Source: Sorangium cellulosum So ce56
GTDB lineage: Bacteria; Myxococcota_A; Polyangia; Polyangiales; Polyangiaceae
Assembly: GCF_000067165.1 (NCBI RefSeq)
Contig: NC_010162.1
Span: 4,732,501 to 4,796,500, forward strand
Length of the DNA: 64,000 nt
Direction: 5' to 3'
The position numbers and the translations under genes were made by a program. The notes under the pieces are model-generated. The model was not told the DNA's origin and did not search any database. It saw nothing but the letters and a program-made list of their open reading frames with translations. How positions within the stretch are numbered: position 1 is the first letter of the stretch; every line of letters starts with the position of its first letter. Positions 8,424 through 17,529 of this stretch are shown in pieces.

Positions 8424-9473
8424 CTAGAGGCTTCCGAGGAAGCGGACGTCGTTCTCGTAGAAGGCGCGGATATCGTCGACGGCGAACTTCATGTTGGCCG
8501 TGCGATCCACGCCGATGCCGAACGCCAGCCCCGTGTATTCCTCCGGGTCGATCCCGACGTTCCGGAGCACCGTCGGGTGGACCATGCCGCACCCGAGGAC
8601 CTCCAGCCAGCCCGTCCCCTTGCACTGCGGGCAGGCGCGGTTCTCGCCGAAACAGACGAGGCAGGACACGTCGAGCTCCGCGCTGGGCTCGGTGAAGGGG
8701 AAGTAGCTCGGCCGGAAGCGCGTCCTCGTGGCCTCGCCGAACATCCGGCGGCTGTAGACCTCGAGCAGGCCCTTCAGATCGGCGAGCGACACGTCGCGGT
8801 CGACCACGAGCCCCTCGATCTGCACGAACATGGGGCTGTGGCTCGCGTCGTCGTCGCGGCGGTACACGACCCCAGGCGCGACGATCATCACCGGCGGAGG
8901 GTGGGAGAGCATCTCGCGCACCTGGACCGGGCTCGTGTGCGTCCGGAGGAGCACGTTCTGGCCAGGATCGCCGGCCATGTAGAACGTGTCGTGCATGTCC
9001 ATGGCCGGGTGATCCGCCGGGAACCCGAGGAGATCGAAGTTGTAACGCGCGAGCTCGATCTGCGGCCCTTCGGCCACGTCGAACCCGAGCCCGACGAAGA
9101 TATCGACGATCTCGTCGAGGGTCCGCATGATCGGGTGCGGTCGCCCGGGCGCGCGCCAGCGGCCGGGCAGGGTGATATCGAGGGGCGGCGCGGAGAGCTC
9201 GCGATCGCGCGCAGCGCGCTTGATCCTCGCCGTCGCCTCCTCGCGCGCGCGCTCCACGCGGCCCTTGACGGCGTTGAGGCGCTGGCCGAGCGCCTTGCGC
9301 TCCTCGGGCGCCGCGCCGGGCAGCTGCTTCATCAGCGCATTGAGCGACCCGCGGCGCCCGAGTAGGCTGGCATACAGGCGGTTCAGCTCATCGAGATCGC
9401 CGGCTGCGGCGAACTGGACGTCCACCGTGCGATCGACCTCGTCGATGAGGCGGCCGAGTTCGGGACCACTCAT
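8424..9473 (-). CDS. pheS: Phenylalanyl-tRNA synthetase alpha subunit
   Basis: The 349-residue catalytic alpha chain of PheRS. The start at 9473 (MSGPELGRL) gives the family's usual N-terminal coiled coil followed by the class II core. Visible motifs are motif 1 HPIMRTLDEIVDIF, motif 2 APGVVYRRDDDASHSPMF, and motif 3 GLAFGIGVDRTANMKF. The Cys-rich insert CLVCFGENRACPQCKGTGW is of the Zn-finger-like kind found in PheS of the Bacillus-type lineage. The frame is open much further upstream, but that extension is Pro/Arg-rich non-coding DNA. First gene of the pheS-pheT operon. Confidence 0.97.
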   Translation of the reverse strand: MSGPELGRLIDEVDRTVDVQFAAAGDLDELNRLYASLLGRRGSLNALMKQLPGAAPEERKALGQRLNAVKGRVERAREEATARIKRAARDRELSAPPLDITLPGRWRAPGRPHPIMRTLDEIVDIFVGLGFDVAEGPQIELARYNFDLLGFPADHPAMDMHDTFYMAGDPGQNVLLRTHTSPVQVREMLSHPPPVMIVAPGVVYRRDDDASHSPMFVQIEGLVVDRDVSLADLKGLLEVYSRRMFGEATRTRFRPSYFPFTEPSAELDVSCLVCFGENRACPQCKGTGWLEVLGCGMVHPTVLRNVGIDPEEYTGLAFGIGVDRTANMKFAVDDIRAFYENDVRFLGSL

Positions 9474-10011
9474 TGCCGCCCCCCTTACCGCGAAGGCCAT
9501 GGCAACGCAAGACGTTGACCTCCCGCGCCGCGCCCAGCTGCTGCTCGCGCCAGCCAGCGCGCGACCCGCACGCGTGCTCCGGACGCTCGACGACCACGAC
9601 CGCGGCGGGCGTGCCCCGATCCAGGAGCTGCCACCATCGCGAAGCCCCGCGCCGCGCGGCTGTCGCGCAACGGCGGTTGTGAACTTCGATGGGCGCGGGT
9701 GAGCGCGAGCGCTGCGAGCATTCCAATCGATGAGCAAGACATACCGAGCATGCTCGTCGGGCCCCCTCCGCCCTGACGACAACCCGGCTGGTCGCGCTGC
9801 TGCCGCTCCAACACGCCACGCGATCGGCGCACCTCGAATCCCGTCATCCATCGTTCTTGCGACGCTGAGCACGAGCCCGCCCATGCAGTGAGCGCCCCCG
9901 CGCGCTGGCACCCCGTGTGCTTGGAGACCGGAGGCCTGGGACCACGCGCAATCCAGGTGACTCGATGCCGGCGGCGCAGCGCCGGCGCGCGGTGGTGCAA
10001 GGAGTCGATGC
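9474..10011. other. Divergent intergenic region, pheST and VWA lipoprotein
   Basis: About 540 bases separating two divergent genes, so it must hold both promoters. No tRNA, leader peptide, T-box or clear -35/-10 pair was recognised. A polypurine run GGTAAGGGGGG upstream of pheS may serve as its ribosome site. Confidence 0.4.
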
Positions 10012-11190
10012 ATGAAATTGCTTGGAGTTGCCATGGCGGTGCTGACCGTGGCTGTGGTCGGGCTCGGGTGCGGCAGCAGCCCGAGCGACGGGGGAGGAGG
10101 TGAAGGGGCGAGCTCCGGCGGCAGCTCCGGCGCCGGCTCGGGCGAGGGGGGCTCGCTGGACATCGGCGGGATCGGGCCCGGATCGAGCGGCGCGGGCGGC
10201 GCCAGCCCCACGGGCGGAGGCGGAGCGTGCGCCACCCAGACGGCGGCGGCATCCCTCCAGCCCGTGTACCTGGCGTTCGCGTTCGACGTGTCGGGCAGCA
10301 TGGGCAAGGGCGACAAGGACTGGCACGACAAGGCCCTCAAGTGGGATCCCGTGGTCGCCGCGACCAAGCAGTTCTTCTCGGATCCCGGGTCCGAAGGGCT
10401 GACGGCCTCGCTCTCGTTCTTTCCCGCCGACGACGACAGGTGTTCGTCCGAGATCTACGCGACGCCGGACGTGCCGCTGACGCCGCTCCCCTCGGCGGCC
10501 TTCACCGAGGCGATCGACGCGATCGAGCCGGCGAGCTCGGACGACTGGCGCGGCGGCACGCCGACCGCGTGGGTGATGCGGGGCACGAGCGGGTTCATCG
10601 AGGCGCAGCGGCGGCAGAACCCCGGGAAATACGCGATCGTGCTCGTGACGGACGGCTACCCGCAGGGCTGCGACGAGGCCTCCGACACGATCGATGCCGT
10701 CGTGGCCGACGCCCAGGCGGCGCTGGCGGAGGGCGTCCCGACCTACGTCATCGGGGTCGAGAACCCGCCGATCGACGGCGCGCCGGACACCCTCGACGAC
10801 CTGCACGAGATCGCCGCGGCCGGCGGCACGGAGGGCGCCGTGCTCATCGACACAGGCGATCCCTCGCAGACCACGGCCGCTTTCAGGGCGGCGGTCGACC
10901 GGATCCGCGGCGCCTCGGTCTCGTGCACGATGGCGATCCCGCTCCCGCCGGACGGGAGCACGTTCGACAAGGAGAAGGTCCGCGTGCTCTACACGAGCGG
11001 ATCGAGCGCGACCACGGAGCTCGTGTACGACCAGAGCTGCGCGACCGAGGGCGCCTGGCGCTACGACGAGCCCGCGAGTCCGACGCAGATCGTGCTGTGT
11101 GTCGACGCGTGCACCACGGTCCAGGCGGACATGGTGGCGAAGCTGAGCGTCGATTTCACCTGCGAGAGCGTGATCGAGGTTCCCCTGTAG
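10012..11190 (+). CDS. VWA-domain lipoprotein
   Basis: A 392-residue lipoprotein with lipobox VGLGC (Cys20). A Gly/Ser-rich linker runs to about residue 75, then a von Willebrand A domain. The metal site DVSGSMG is at residues 92-98, and a second conserved block reads IVLVTDGYPQGC. Paired cysteines in the C-terminal third suggest disulfides outside the cytoplasm. VWA domains bind protein partners through a Mg-dependent site; the partner is unknown. It stands alone, divergent from pheST. This architecture is frequent in Polyangiales. Confidence 0.85.
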   Translation: MKLLGVAMAVLTVAVVGLGCGSSPSDGGGGEGASSGGSSGAGSGEGGSLDIGGIGPGSSGAGGASPTGGGGACATQTAAASLQPVYLAFAFDVSGSMGKGDKDWHDKALKWDPVVAATKQFFSDPGSEGLTASLSFFPADDDRCSSEIYATPDVPLTPLPSAAFTEAIDAIEPASSDDWRGGTPTAWVMRGTSGFIEAQRRQNPGKYAIVLVTDGYPQGCDEASDTIDAVVADAQAALAEGVPTYVIGVENPPIDGAPDTLDDLHEIAAAGGTEGAVLIDTGDPSQTTAAFRAAVDRIRGASVSCTMAIPLPPDGSTFDKEKVRVLYTSGSSATTELVYDQSCATEGAWRYDEPASPTQIVLCVDACTTVQADMVAKLSVDFTCESVIEVPL

Positions 11191-11268
11191 CAGGAGGCCG
11201 CCGCGCCTCTGCCGCGCCGCGCCTGCGGGGCGCTCGATCCGACGGCGCGCGCCGCCAGCCCGGCCCAC

Positions 11269-11286
11269 GTCAACGGTGAGTTGACA
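11269..11286 (+). promoter_or_regulatory. Palindrome GTCAAC-N5-GTTGAC overlapping a TTGACA box
   Basis: A perfect 6-bp inverted repeat (11269-11274 and 11280-11285) whose right arm forms TTGACA at 11281-11286. It lies about 175 bases before the Ser/Thr kinase start. It looks like an operator over a -35 element, but the candidate -10 (TGCTTC, 17 bases on) is poor. Confidence 0.3.
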
Positions 11287-11460
11287 CTGTGGACACGCGC
11301 AGTTGCTTCTCCACCGGTCCACCTCGGCAGGGGCGGTCAGTCACCCATCCGCCGGGTCGAGCGCCCCCGCCGCTGCCTGGCGTCATTGGCCGACTGACGC
11401 GAGCGCGGCGCGCAGGTACCGTCCGGCAACGCTGCCGAGATGTTGTAGAACAGGGCCACC

Positions 11461-13086
11461 ATGGCACCTGCTCAGGAGCGCGAGCGGCGGACCCTCGATC
11501 GGTACACGCTCCATGGCGTGATCGCCGCCGGGGGGATGGCCTCCGTCCATTTCGGGCGGCTCGTGGGCGCCCACGGCTTTGCCCGCACGGTCGCGATCAA
11601 GCGCCTGCACCCGCAGTTCGCCAGGGATCCCGAGTTCTCGTCGATGCTCCTCGACGAGGCGCGGCTCGCGGTGCGCATCCGCCACCCGAACGTCGTCACC
11701 ACGCTCGACAGCGTGCAGGCCGACGACGAGCTCTTCGTCGTCATGGAGTACATCGCCGGGGAATCGCTCTCGAGCCTGCTGCGCGAGGCCGGCAGGCGAG
11801 GGGCCCAGGTGCCGCAGCCGGTCGGCTCGGCCATCATCGCCGGCGCCCTTGCGGGCCTGCACGCGGCGCACGAGGCGACCGACGAGGAGGGCGCCGCGCT
11901 CCAGATCGTCCACCGCGACGTATCCCCGCAGAACATCCTCGTCGGCGAGGACGGCATCGCGCGCGTGCTCGATTTCGGCATCGCGCGGGCGGCGGTGCGG
12001 AGCCAGGTGAGCCGCGTCGGGCAGCTCAAGGGCAAGCTCAGCTACATGGCGCCGGAGCAGCTGCGCGGAGCCCCCCTGACCCGCCGCGCCGACATCTACG
12101 CCGCTTCCGTGGTCCTCTGGGAGGTGCTCACCGGGCGGCGGCTGTTCACGGGGGAGTGCGACGCGGAGATCTTCGGGCGGATCCTCGAGGGCGTCGTCCA
12201 GCCGCCGAGCGTGTACGGCGACGTGCCGAAGGCGCTCGACGACGTGGTGCTCCGCGGCCTCGACAGGGATCCCTCCCGGCGTTACGCGACCGCGCTGGAG
12301 ATGGCGGCCGCGCTGGAGGAGGCGCTGCCGCCGGCGAGCCCGCGCGCGGTCGGGGCGTGGGTCGAGGCGACGGCGGGGACGCTCCTGGAGGCGCGGGCGA
12401 AGAGCCTCGCCGCGATCGAGACGTCGCAGCGGAGCGCGGCCCCAGCGCCGCCGCCGCCGAGGCCCGCCGCCGTGGACGACGCGCCGCCGCGGGACGTCGA
12501 GGCGCGCCTCGCGCAGCCGTCGGGCGGCCGCGGGCGCGCGATGCGGACCTCGGTGACGGTTCCGACGATGACGAGGACGGTCGAGGACATGGCGCGGCCC
12601 GTGGCGTCGGCGCTCGCGACGCCGGTCGCCGCGGCGGCGCCGCCGCGGCTGGCGAGCGCGCAGCTCGTCCGCGCCTCCACGCTCGCGCTCGGGGCCAGCG
12701 CGCTGGTGCTCGCGGTCGCCCTCGGCAGGAGCTGTAGCGTGCGTCCGGAGCCCGATGCGCCGCAGGCCGAGCGCGCCGGCGCCGGCGAGTCCTCTCCGCT
12801 GGCCGTCGCCCCGGCGCCGGGGCTTGCGGCGCTCGCCTCGAGCGCGGCCGCGCCGGCGGTGTCCGGGGCCGCGCCTGTGGCGCCCGCCACGAGCGCGCCT
12901 GCGGCCTCTGCGAGCGCCGCTGTGGCGCCTTCGAGCACCGCGGCGGCGCCGAAGCCGGTCGCGCCCGCCACCGCGCAGGAGCGCGCCGCGGCTCCCGCGC
13001 GCACCGCGCGGCCGCGAGCCCGCTGCGTGCCCCCGTACTACGTCGATGCCAGCGGCATCCGGCGGATCAAGCGTGAGTGCCTGTGA
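11461..13086 (+). CDS. Transmembrane Ser/Thr protein kinase
   Basis: A 541-residue eukaryotic-type kinase. The catalytic domain spans about residues 14-290: Gly loop AAGGMASVHFG, ATP-binding AIK (Lys47), catalytic loop HRDVSPQN (Asp153, Asn158) and metal-binding DFGIA (Asp171), with APEQ at 197-200. All residues needed for activity are present; the HRD loop has VSPQN rather than LKPEN, a form common in myxobacterial kinases. After an Ala/Pro-rich stretch there is a single hydrophobic segment near 405-420, then an Ala/Pro-rich outer region ending in a short Cys-containing tail. The next gene (28 bases on) is a PEGA-type membrane protein, so the pair may work together at the envelope. Confidence 0.92.
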   Translation: MAPAQERERRTLDRYTLHGVIAAGGMASVHFGRLVGAHGFARTVAIKRLHPQFARDPEFSSMLLDEARLAVRIRHPNVVTTLDSVQADDELFVVMEYIAGESLSSLLREAGRRGAQVPQPVGSAIIAGALAGLHAAHEATDEEGAALQIVHRDVSPQNILVGEDGIARVLDFGIARAAVRSQVSRVGQLKGKLSYMAPEQLRGAPLTRRADIYAASVVLWEVLTGRRLFTGECDAEIFGRILEGVVQPPSVYGDVPKALDDVVLRGLDRDPSRRYATALEMAAALEEALPPASPRAVGAWVEATAGTLLEARAKSLAAIETSQRSAAPAPPPPRPAAVDDAPPRDVEARLAQPSGGRGRAMRTSVTVPTMTRTVEDMARPVASALATPVAAAAPPRLASAQLVRASTLALGASALVLAVALGRSCSVRPEPDAPQAERAGAGESSPLAVAPAPGLAALASSAAAPAVSGAAPVAPATSAPAASASAAVAPSSTAAAPKPVAPATAQERAAAPARTARPRARCVPPYYVDASGIRRIKRECL

Positions 13087-13114
13087 ACGGCGGAAGCGTG
13101 TAGCCTACGCCGCG

Positions 13115-13939
13115 ATGAAACGAGGCCTCCTCGCCGCCCTGGGCGCGGCCGTCACGCTCGTCGCCAGCTCGCGCGCCCGTGCTCAGGGCGTGGGCGAGAC
13201 GTGCGCGGCCTCGTACGAGCAAGCGCAGCAGCTCGTCCGCGACCGGGCGCTGCTGCGCGCGCGGGCCGAGCTCCGCGTCTGCGTGAGCTCGTGCCCGGCG
13301 ACGCTCGCCCGCGATTGCCAGCGATGGAGTGAGCAGGTCGAGCGCGACATGCCCAGCGTCGCGCTGTCGGCCACGTCCGCGGACGGCGGCGCACCGGGCC
13401 GGGTCAGGGTGCTCCTCGACGGCGCGCCGCTGGTCGACGCGCTCCCGAAGGATCCGATCGAGCTCGATCCAGGGCGCCATACGCTGACGTTCGAGGACGC
13501 GGCGGGGACGCGGGTCGTCACGGTGGTCACGGTGCCGCCGGGCGACAAGGCGCTGCCGATCGCGGTGCGCTTCCCTGCGCCGGCGCTGTCCCGCCCCGCG
13601 GTCGGCGCCGACGCGCCGCCCGTGCGGCAGCGCTGGCCGCTCGTGCTCGTCGGCGTCGGCGCGGCGGGGCTGGGCGTGGGCGCGTTCCTCGGCATCAAGG
13701 GGCAGCTCGACCGGAGCGAGCTCCGCAGGCGGTGCGCGCCCGGCTGCCCGGCGGAGGACGTCGAGGCGATCGATCTCACGTGGAAGGCAGGCGCGATCTC
13801 CGCGGGCGTGGGGTTCCTCGCGGCCGGCTTGGGCGCGGTGCTCTATTTCCAGCTCGATCCCGTCGCGCCCGCCACGCCGGTCGCGAGCTTCTCGTTCTCG
13901 CCGGGCGGCCCCGGGCTCTCGCTCCGCGGCGTGTTCTGA
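13115..13939 (+). CDS. PEGA-like envelope protein
   Basis: A 274-residue protein with a signal peptide (MKRGLLAALGAAVTLVASSR, cleavage near ARAQ). A short helical domain has paired cysteines (CVSSCPATLARDC), and a PEGA-like beta domain follows (VRVLLDGAPLV, ELDPGRHTLTFEDAAG). Near the C-terminus are two hydrophobic segments (PLVLVGVGAAGLGVGAFLG and ISAGVGFLAAGLGAVLYF). The domain order matches the larger protein at 3879-5015. It lies 28 bases after the kinase gene, probably in one transcript. The start is ATG 13115, because the signal peptide begins there. Function unknown; envelope-located partner or substrate of the kinase is an inference. Confidence 0.8.
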   Translation: MKRGLLAALGAAVTLVASSRARAQGVGETCAASYEQAQQLVRDRALLRARAELRVCVSSCPATLARDCQRWSEQVERDMPSVALSATSADGGAPGRVRVLLDGAPLVDALPKDPIELDPGRHTLTFEDAAGTRVVTVVTVPPGDKALPIAVRFPAPALSRPAVGADAPPVRQRWPLVLVGVGAAGLGVGAFLGIKGQLDRSELRRRCAPGCPAEDVEAIDLTWKAGAISAGVGFLAAGLGAVLYFQLDPVAPATPVASFSFSPGGPGLSLRGVF

Positions 13940-14007
13940 GCGCACGCACGAGGCCTGTGCTGCTTGCGGCCTCCTCCTGCGCAGCGCCGGCAACTCTACT
14001 GGTACGG

Positions 14008-14080
14008 ACCGGTGGCCTGGGTAACGGTTCAGACCGGCAGCCTGGGTAGCACCTGGACGGACCGGGAGCTTAGGTGACAC
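14008..14080 (+). repeat. Three short direct repeats at the IS481 left end
   Basis: The motif GACCGG-N-GCCTGGGTA recurs twice and a third time in diverged form (GACCGGGAGCTTAGGTGAC) just before the transposase. Repeats like these near IS ends usually act as transposase binding sites. The outer tip of the element was not resolved. Confidence 0.4.
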
Positions 14081-14113
14081 ATGTCGTAGAGGACCGGCGA
14101 CGGAGGAGCGCTG

Positions 14114-14807
14114 GTGCCTTGGAAAGAGACATGTTCAGTGGACGAGAGGCTTCGGTTCATCGCGCAGGTCAACGAGTCGGACGAGACGTTCGCGGAGCTG
14201 TGCCGGCGGTTCGGCATCAGCCGGAAGACGGGGTACAAGTGGGTCGAGCGCTACGAGCAGGCCGGACGGAGCGGGCTGGAGGAGCGGCGGCCCGTGGCGC
14301 ACACGTTCCCGCATGCGACGCCAACGGTGCTCGTCGACGCGCAGATCGAGCTGCGGAAGGAGCGCCCCACGTGGGGGCCGAAGAAGCTGCGCGCCCGGCT
14401 GGAGAGCCTGGGTCTGGAGGGGCTACCGGCGGCGAGCACCATCGGCGAGCTGCTCAAGAAGCACGGGTTGATCCGGCCCCGTCGACGCCGCGTGGTGACG
14501 CCGCCGACCGCGATGCCGTCGCCGCTGGCTCCAGCCGAGCAGCCGAATGACACGTGGTGCGCCGATTTCAAAGGGCACTTCGCGCTCGGCGACAGGACGC
14601 GCTGCCACCCGCTGACGTTGACGGACCAGGCGTCGCGGTACCTGCTCAAGTGCGAGGGCGTGGCGAAGCCGCACGAGGCCTCGGTGCGGCCGCACTTCGA
14701 GCGCGCGTTCCGCGAGTTCGGGCTACCGCATCGCATCCGCTCCGATAACGGCCCGCCGTTCGCCACGATTGGCATCGGTGGGCTCTCGGCGCTCTCGGTC
14801 AGCTGGA
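14114..14807 (+). pseudogene. IS481-family transposase, truncated by an IS21-type insertion
   Basis: It starts at GTG 14114 after a GGAGGAG ribosome site, with the typical IS481 opening PWKETCSVDERLRFI. Next are a helix-turn-helix (FAELCRRFGISRKTGYKWVE) and the start of the DDE integrase fold: first Asp in WCADFKGHF, second Asp in RSDNGPPF. The catalytic Glu and the C-terminus are missing, because from 14808 the sequence becomes the left end of an IS21-type element. The remaining 231 codons cannot give active enzyme. Confidence 0.88.
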
Positions 14808-14865
14808 TGTTGATGAGCGCGGCAATGCGCGGGGGTTCGGTGAAGTTCACCGGTGAAGAGGCGGC

Positions 14866-15627
14866 TCAGTGCTTCTTGGCGCGGCGCTGCTTGATGCGGG
14901 AGGCGCTCAGCTCCTTGGCTTCCTTGAGCCGGTAGCTCTCGGCCTCGATCTCGATCACCTCGGCCCGGTGCACGAGCCGGTCGACGAGCGTGACGACGCA
15001 GGCGGCGTGCGGGAAGACCTGGCCCCAGTCGGAGAAGGCCTTGTTCGTGCTGAGCAGGATCGGCTTCTGCGCGTCGTAGCGACGAGTGACGACCTCGAAC
15101 AGCAGGTCGGCGTAGCGGCCGTCGTAGGAAAGATAGCCGACTTCGTCGATGCAAAGAAGGGCGGGAACCGTGTAGCGGTGCAGCCGGCGCGCGAGCGCGG
15201 CCGAGGACTCCTGCGCGGCGAGGTCGGCGAGCATGTCGCTCGCGGTCGAGAAGCGGACCGTGTGACCGCGGATGACGGCCTAGTGGGCGACGTTCTTCAA
15301 GATCATGGTCTTGCCGACGCCGTTGGGGCCGACGAGCACGGCGTTGTGGCCGGCGGTGATGAAGCCGGGAGCGAAGAGGTCGTCGACGGCCTCGCGGTCG
15401 ATTTTCTTGGGCCAGGACCAGTCGAAGTCGGCCATGGGCTTGAAGGCGGCTACGCGGGAGTTTTTGATGCGGCGTTCAAGGCTGCGCTTGTGGCGCTCGC
15501 GCTCCTCGATGGCGAGCACCTCGCGAAGCCAGGGCTTGTCGGCGAGCTCCTCCCAGCACGCGAGCAGACCAAACAGGCCGAGGCCCTTCAGGCGGGCCTT
15601 CGTCTCGGTGGGCGTTAGATCGGTCAT
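14866..15627 (-). pseudogene. istB: istB copy 1, AAA+ helper ATPase with in-frame TAG
   Basis: IstB is the DnaA-like ATPase that assists the IS21 transposase. The frame runs MTDLTPTETKAR to RIKQRRAKKH over 253 codons, interrupted once by TAG at 15280-15282 in KNVAH*AVIRGHTVRF. Walker A (GPNGVGKTM) lies just before this stop; Walker B (LLCIDEVGY) and the rest of the ATPase lie after it. Reading resumes in the same frame with full conservation, so this is one nonsense codon, probably in place of the Gln usual in the family. The same TAG is in copy 2. The start ATG overlaps the istA stop (ATGA). Confidence 0.85.
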
Positions 15628-15712
15628 GGCGTCGGGTCCTTCTTCAGGGCGTCGTAGGTGGCGAGCGAATGCGGCGTGACGACGAGGGCGGCGTGCTGGC
15701 CGCGCGTGACGG
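15624..15712 (-). pseudogene. istA: 3' remnant of istA (copy 1)
   Basis: The last 29 or so codons of istA, ending YDALKKDPTP, overlap the istB start by ATGA exactly as in copy 2. Upstream of about 15712 the match to istA ends abruptly. Confidence 0.75.
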
Positions 15713-15732
15713 GGCGGCCGTTTGGACGAGCT

Positions 15733-15818
15733 CAGTAGTGTACAGCTATACGGTAGGATGCCTTCCGCTTGGTGCCAGTAGTGTACAGCTATACGGTAGG
15801 ATGCCTTCCGCTTGGTGC
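15733..15818. repeat. Perfect 43-bp tandem duplication with near-palindromic core
   Basis: Two back-to-back identical units (15733-15775 and 15776-15818). Each contains GTACAGCTATAC, a near-palindrome (10 of 12 positions). It lies 200 bases before the hydrolase gene at 16019 and 20 bases beyond the IS21 copy 1 junction. It could be a double operator or a scar of transposition. Confidence 0.8.
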
Positions 15819-16018
15819 GACGTCGCGGTAATCGCAGGCGTTTCACGAGTGGAAGGCCTGTCTGATCGCATAAGGCCCGTTCTGTCGATAAGCTCGTACA
15901 GTCGGACTGCACGAGCCAGGAACGGCTCCGAGAATCTTGACTTTGCGGAACGCGTTTGCTTGTCCTATCCGCCAAAGCGCTTGACGACGCTGAGCGGCTG
16001 GGCGAGGACAGAGTCACC

Positions 16019-17218
16019 ATGAGGCGTTGGCTACTGGCTTTGGGCGTGTGCGTTTCCACCGCGGCGTGTGGTAACGGATCGAATGGGGACGCTGCCGCGA
16101 GCGGGGGCGCGGTTGGCACGGACAGCGGTGGGACGGGCAGCGGGGGCACGGCCTCCGGTGGTGCGACGGGCTCTGGGGGAACGGCAGAAAGCGGCGGCGC
16201 ATCCAGCGGCGGCGCATCCAGTGGTGGGGCTGGCGGCTCGGGGTCGGGCGGCTCGAGTGGGGCCACGGGTGGCGCGGCTTCGGGCGGGCAAACGGGCAGC
16301 GGCGGCCAAGGAAATGCCGGAAGCGGCGGCACGACCGGTAGCGGCGGCTCGGTCAGTAGCTGCGTCGGCGACCCGTTCCCCACGGCCGATCCTACCAAGA
16401 CGGGCCCCTTCTCGGTCACCGCAGACAAGAACGTCGGCCCCCTCGCCGGCGTCGTTCCCGATCCGATCTATGGGGACGAGCAACAGCGCTTCAACGTGTA
16501 CCGCCCGAGCAATATCGCAACCAGCGGCCACTGCCATCCGATCCTGATCTGGGCCAATGGCTACCGGGACAATCCGGAGCAGAGGCCGCCGAAATGCGTC
16601 GTCAACGCCGGCAGCAATCAGTGGTGCGGACAATACGGACCGATCGTCAACCATCTCGCGTCCCACGGTTTCGTCGTGGTGGCTTCTCTCAGCACCGCGA
16701 CCGCCGAAGGCGATCCTCTTCCCACGACCGCGGGCCTCGATTGGATCTTGGAACAAGCCGAGGAGGCGAGCAGCCCGTACTATCACGCCCTCGACACCAC
16801 GAAGATCGGCCAGCTTGGCCATTCCTATGGGGGCATGTCGACTTGCAAGACGGCCTCCGATCCCCGTTTCTCGGCCCTCGGCACGATTTGCGGCACCAGT
16901 GCCCTCAAGGGAGTGCACACCCCCATGTTGTTCTTCTGCGGGGGGAACGACTCCACGGTGAAATGCAGCGGGGTCCACGATGTCTTCAAGACGGTCACCG
17001 ATCAGCCCGCGTTTTTCCTCAACGAGCTCAACGCGGATCACGGTAGCTGGGTCTATCAGGGCGCAAATGGCGTGTCCCTGTCGTCGGCCGCGGCCTGGTT
17101 CCGCGTTCATCTGATGGATGACACAGCGAACAGGAACTTCTTCTACGGCGACAACTGCAAGTTCTGCACCGATGGCCGCGTGCAAGCAGAGCAGAACGCC
17201 CTGATGAAGGTCCCCTGA
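16019..17218 (+). CDS. Alpha/beta-hydrolase lipoprotein (PET-hydrolase/cutinase-like)
   Basis: A 399-residue secreted hydrolase. A signal sequence ends in a lipobox-like STAAC (Cys17), and a Gly/Ser-rich linker runs to about residue 115. The alpha/beta-hydrolase domain has nucleophile elbow GHSYGG (Ser269), likely acid in FCGGNDS (Asp311) and likely His in NADHGSW (His341). The elbow and overall layout resemble the dienelactone hydrolase/PET-hydrolase group, so an ester substrate is plausible. Extra cysteines suggest disulfides. It lies between two IS21-type copies, so it may have arrived with mobile DNA. The start at 16019 is the ATG opening the signal sequence; its ribosome site is weak. 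Confidence 0.82.
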   Translation: MRRWLLALGVCVSTAACGNGSNGDAAASGGAVGTDSGGTGSGGTASGGATGSGGTAESGGASSGGASSGGAGGSGSGGSSGATGGAASGGQTGSGGQGNAGSGGTTGSGGSVSSCVGDPFPTADPTKTGPFSVTADKNVGPLAGVVPDPIYGDEQQRFNVYRPSNIATSGHCHPILIWANGYRDNPEQRPPKCVVNAGSNQWCGQYGPIVNHLASHGFVVVASLSTATAEGDPLPTTAGLDWILEQAEEASSPYYHALDTTKIGQLGHSYGGMSTCKTASDPRFSALGTICGTSALKGVHTPMLFFCGGNDSTVKCSGVHDVFKTVTDQPAFFLNELNADHGSWVYQGANGVSLSSAAAWFRVHLMDDTANRNFFYGDNCKFCTDGRVQAEQNALMKVP

Positions 17219-17243
17219 GCGACGGGGCCGATCTGGCTAGGCT

Positions 17244-17503
17244 TCACTGACTCACGAACGTCGTCACGCTCATGGCTTCGAGGGCCATCGGGAGCGTGGC
17301 GTCCGTTACGGTGACGGGAGTTCCTTCGGCCCAGTTCTTCGGAGCGGCGGTCACGAAGGGGACCATCGCGCTTGGCGCGGTGCCGCCTGCGAAGGCGAGG
17401 GGAACGGTCTGGGCGGAGGTTGTCTCGTTGATGGCGACGACGACGACTTTGCCGCTGTCGTTTGTGTAGGCGCTGACGAGGACCTTTTCCGGGAAGACGC
17501 CGG
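17244..17503 (-). pseudogene. C-terminal fragment of a glycoside hydrolase (GH30-like beta domain)
   Basis: The minus-strand frame reads LVSAYTNDSGKVVVVAINET, later TVTDATLPMALEAMSVTTFV, then a stop at 17244. This resembles the terminal beta-sandwich of GH30 xylanase/glucosidase-type enzymes. Everything upstream is replaced by the tip of IS21 copy 2 at 17504, so the catalytic domain is lost. Family assignment is from memory of the domain and is moderate. Confidence 0.55.
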
Positions 17504-17529
17504 TGTTGATGATCGCGGCAATCCGCGGG

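Larger units (their letters stand above)
14808..15712 (-). mobile_element. IS21-type element, copy 1 (truncated)
   Basis: The left tip TGTTGATGA begins at 14808, inside the IS481 transposase. The body matches copy 2 (17504-18464) almost base for base: terminal CCGGTGAAGTTCACCGG, istB, and the last 30 or so codons of istA. Homology stops near 15712, so most of istA and the right end are gone. Compared with copy 2 it lacks one block of terminal repeats and keeps nine bases in istB that copy 2 has lost. Confidence 0.85.

Noticed and set aside
5745..9365. 1206-codon open frame on the plus strand
   Set aside because: It is antisense to pheS-pheT, full of Arg/Pro/Ala, and has no motifs; it is a product of high GC at third codon positions.
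8424..10367. PheS with a 298-residue N-terminal extension
   Set aside because: The extra part is Pro/Ser/Arg-rich with no similarity to a domain; PheS begins at 9473 with the family's normal coiled coil.
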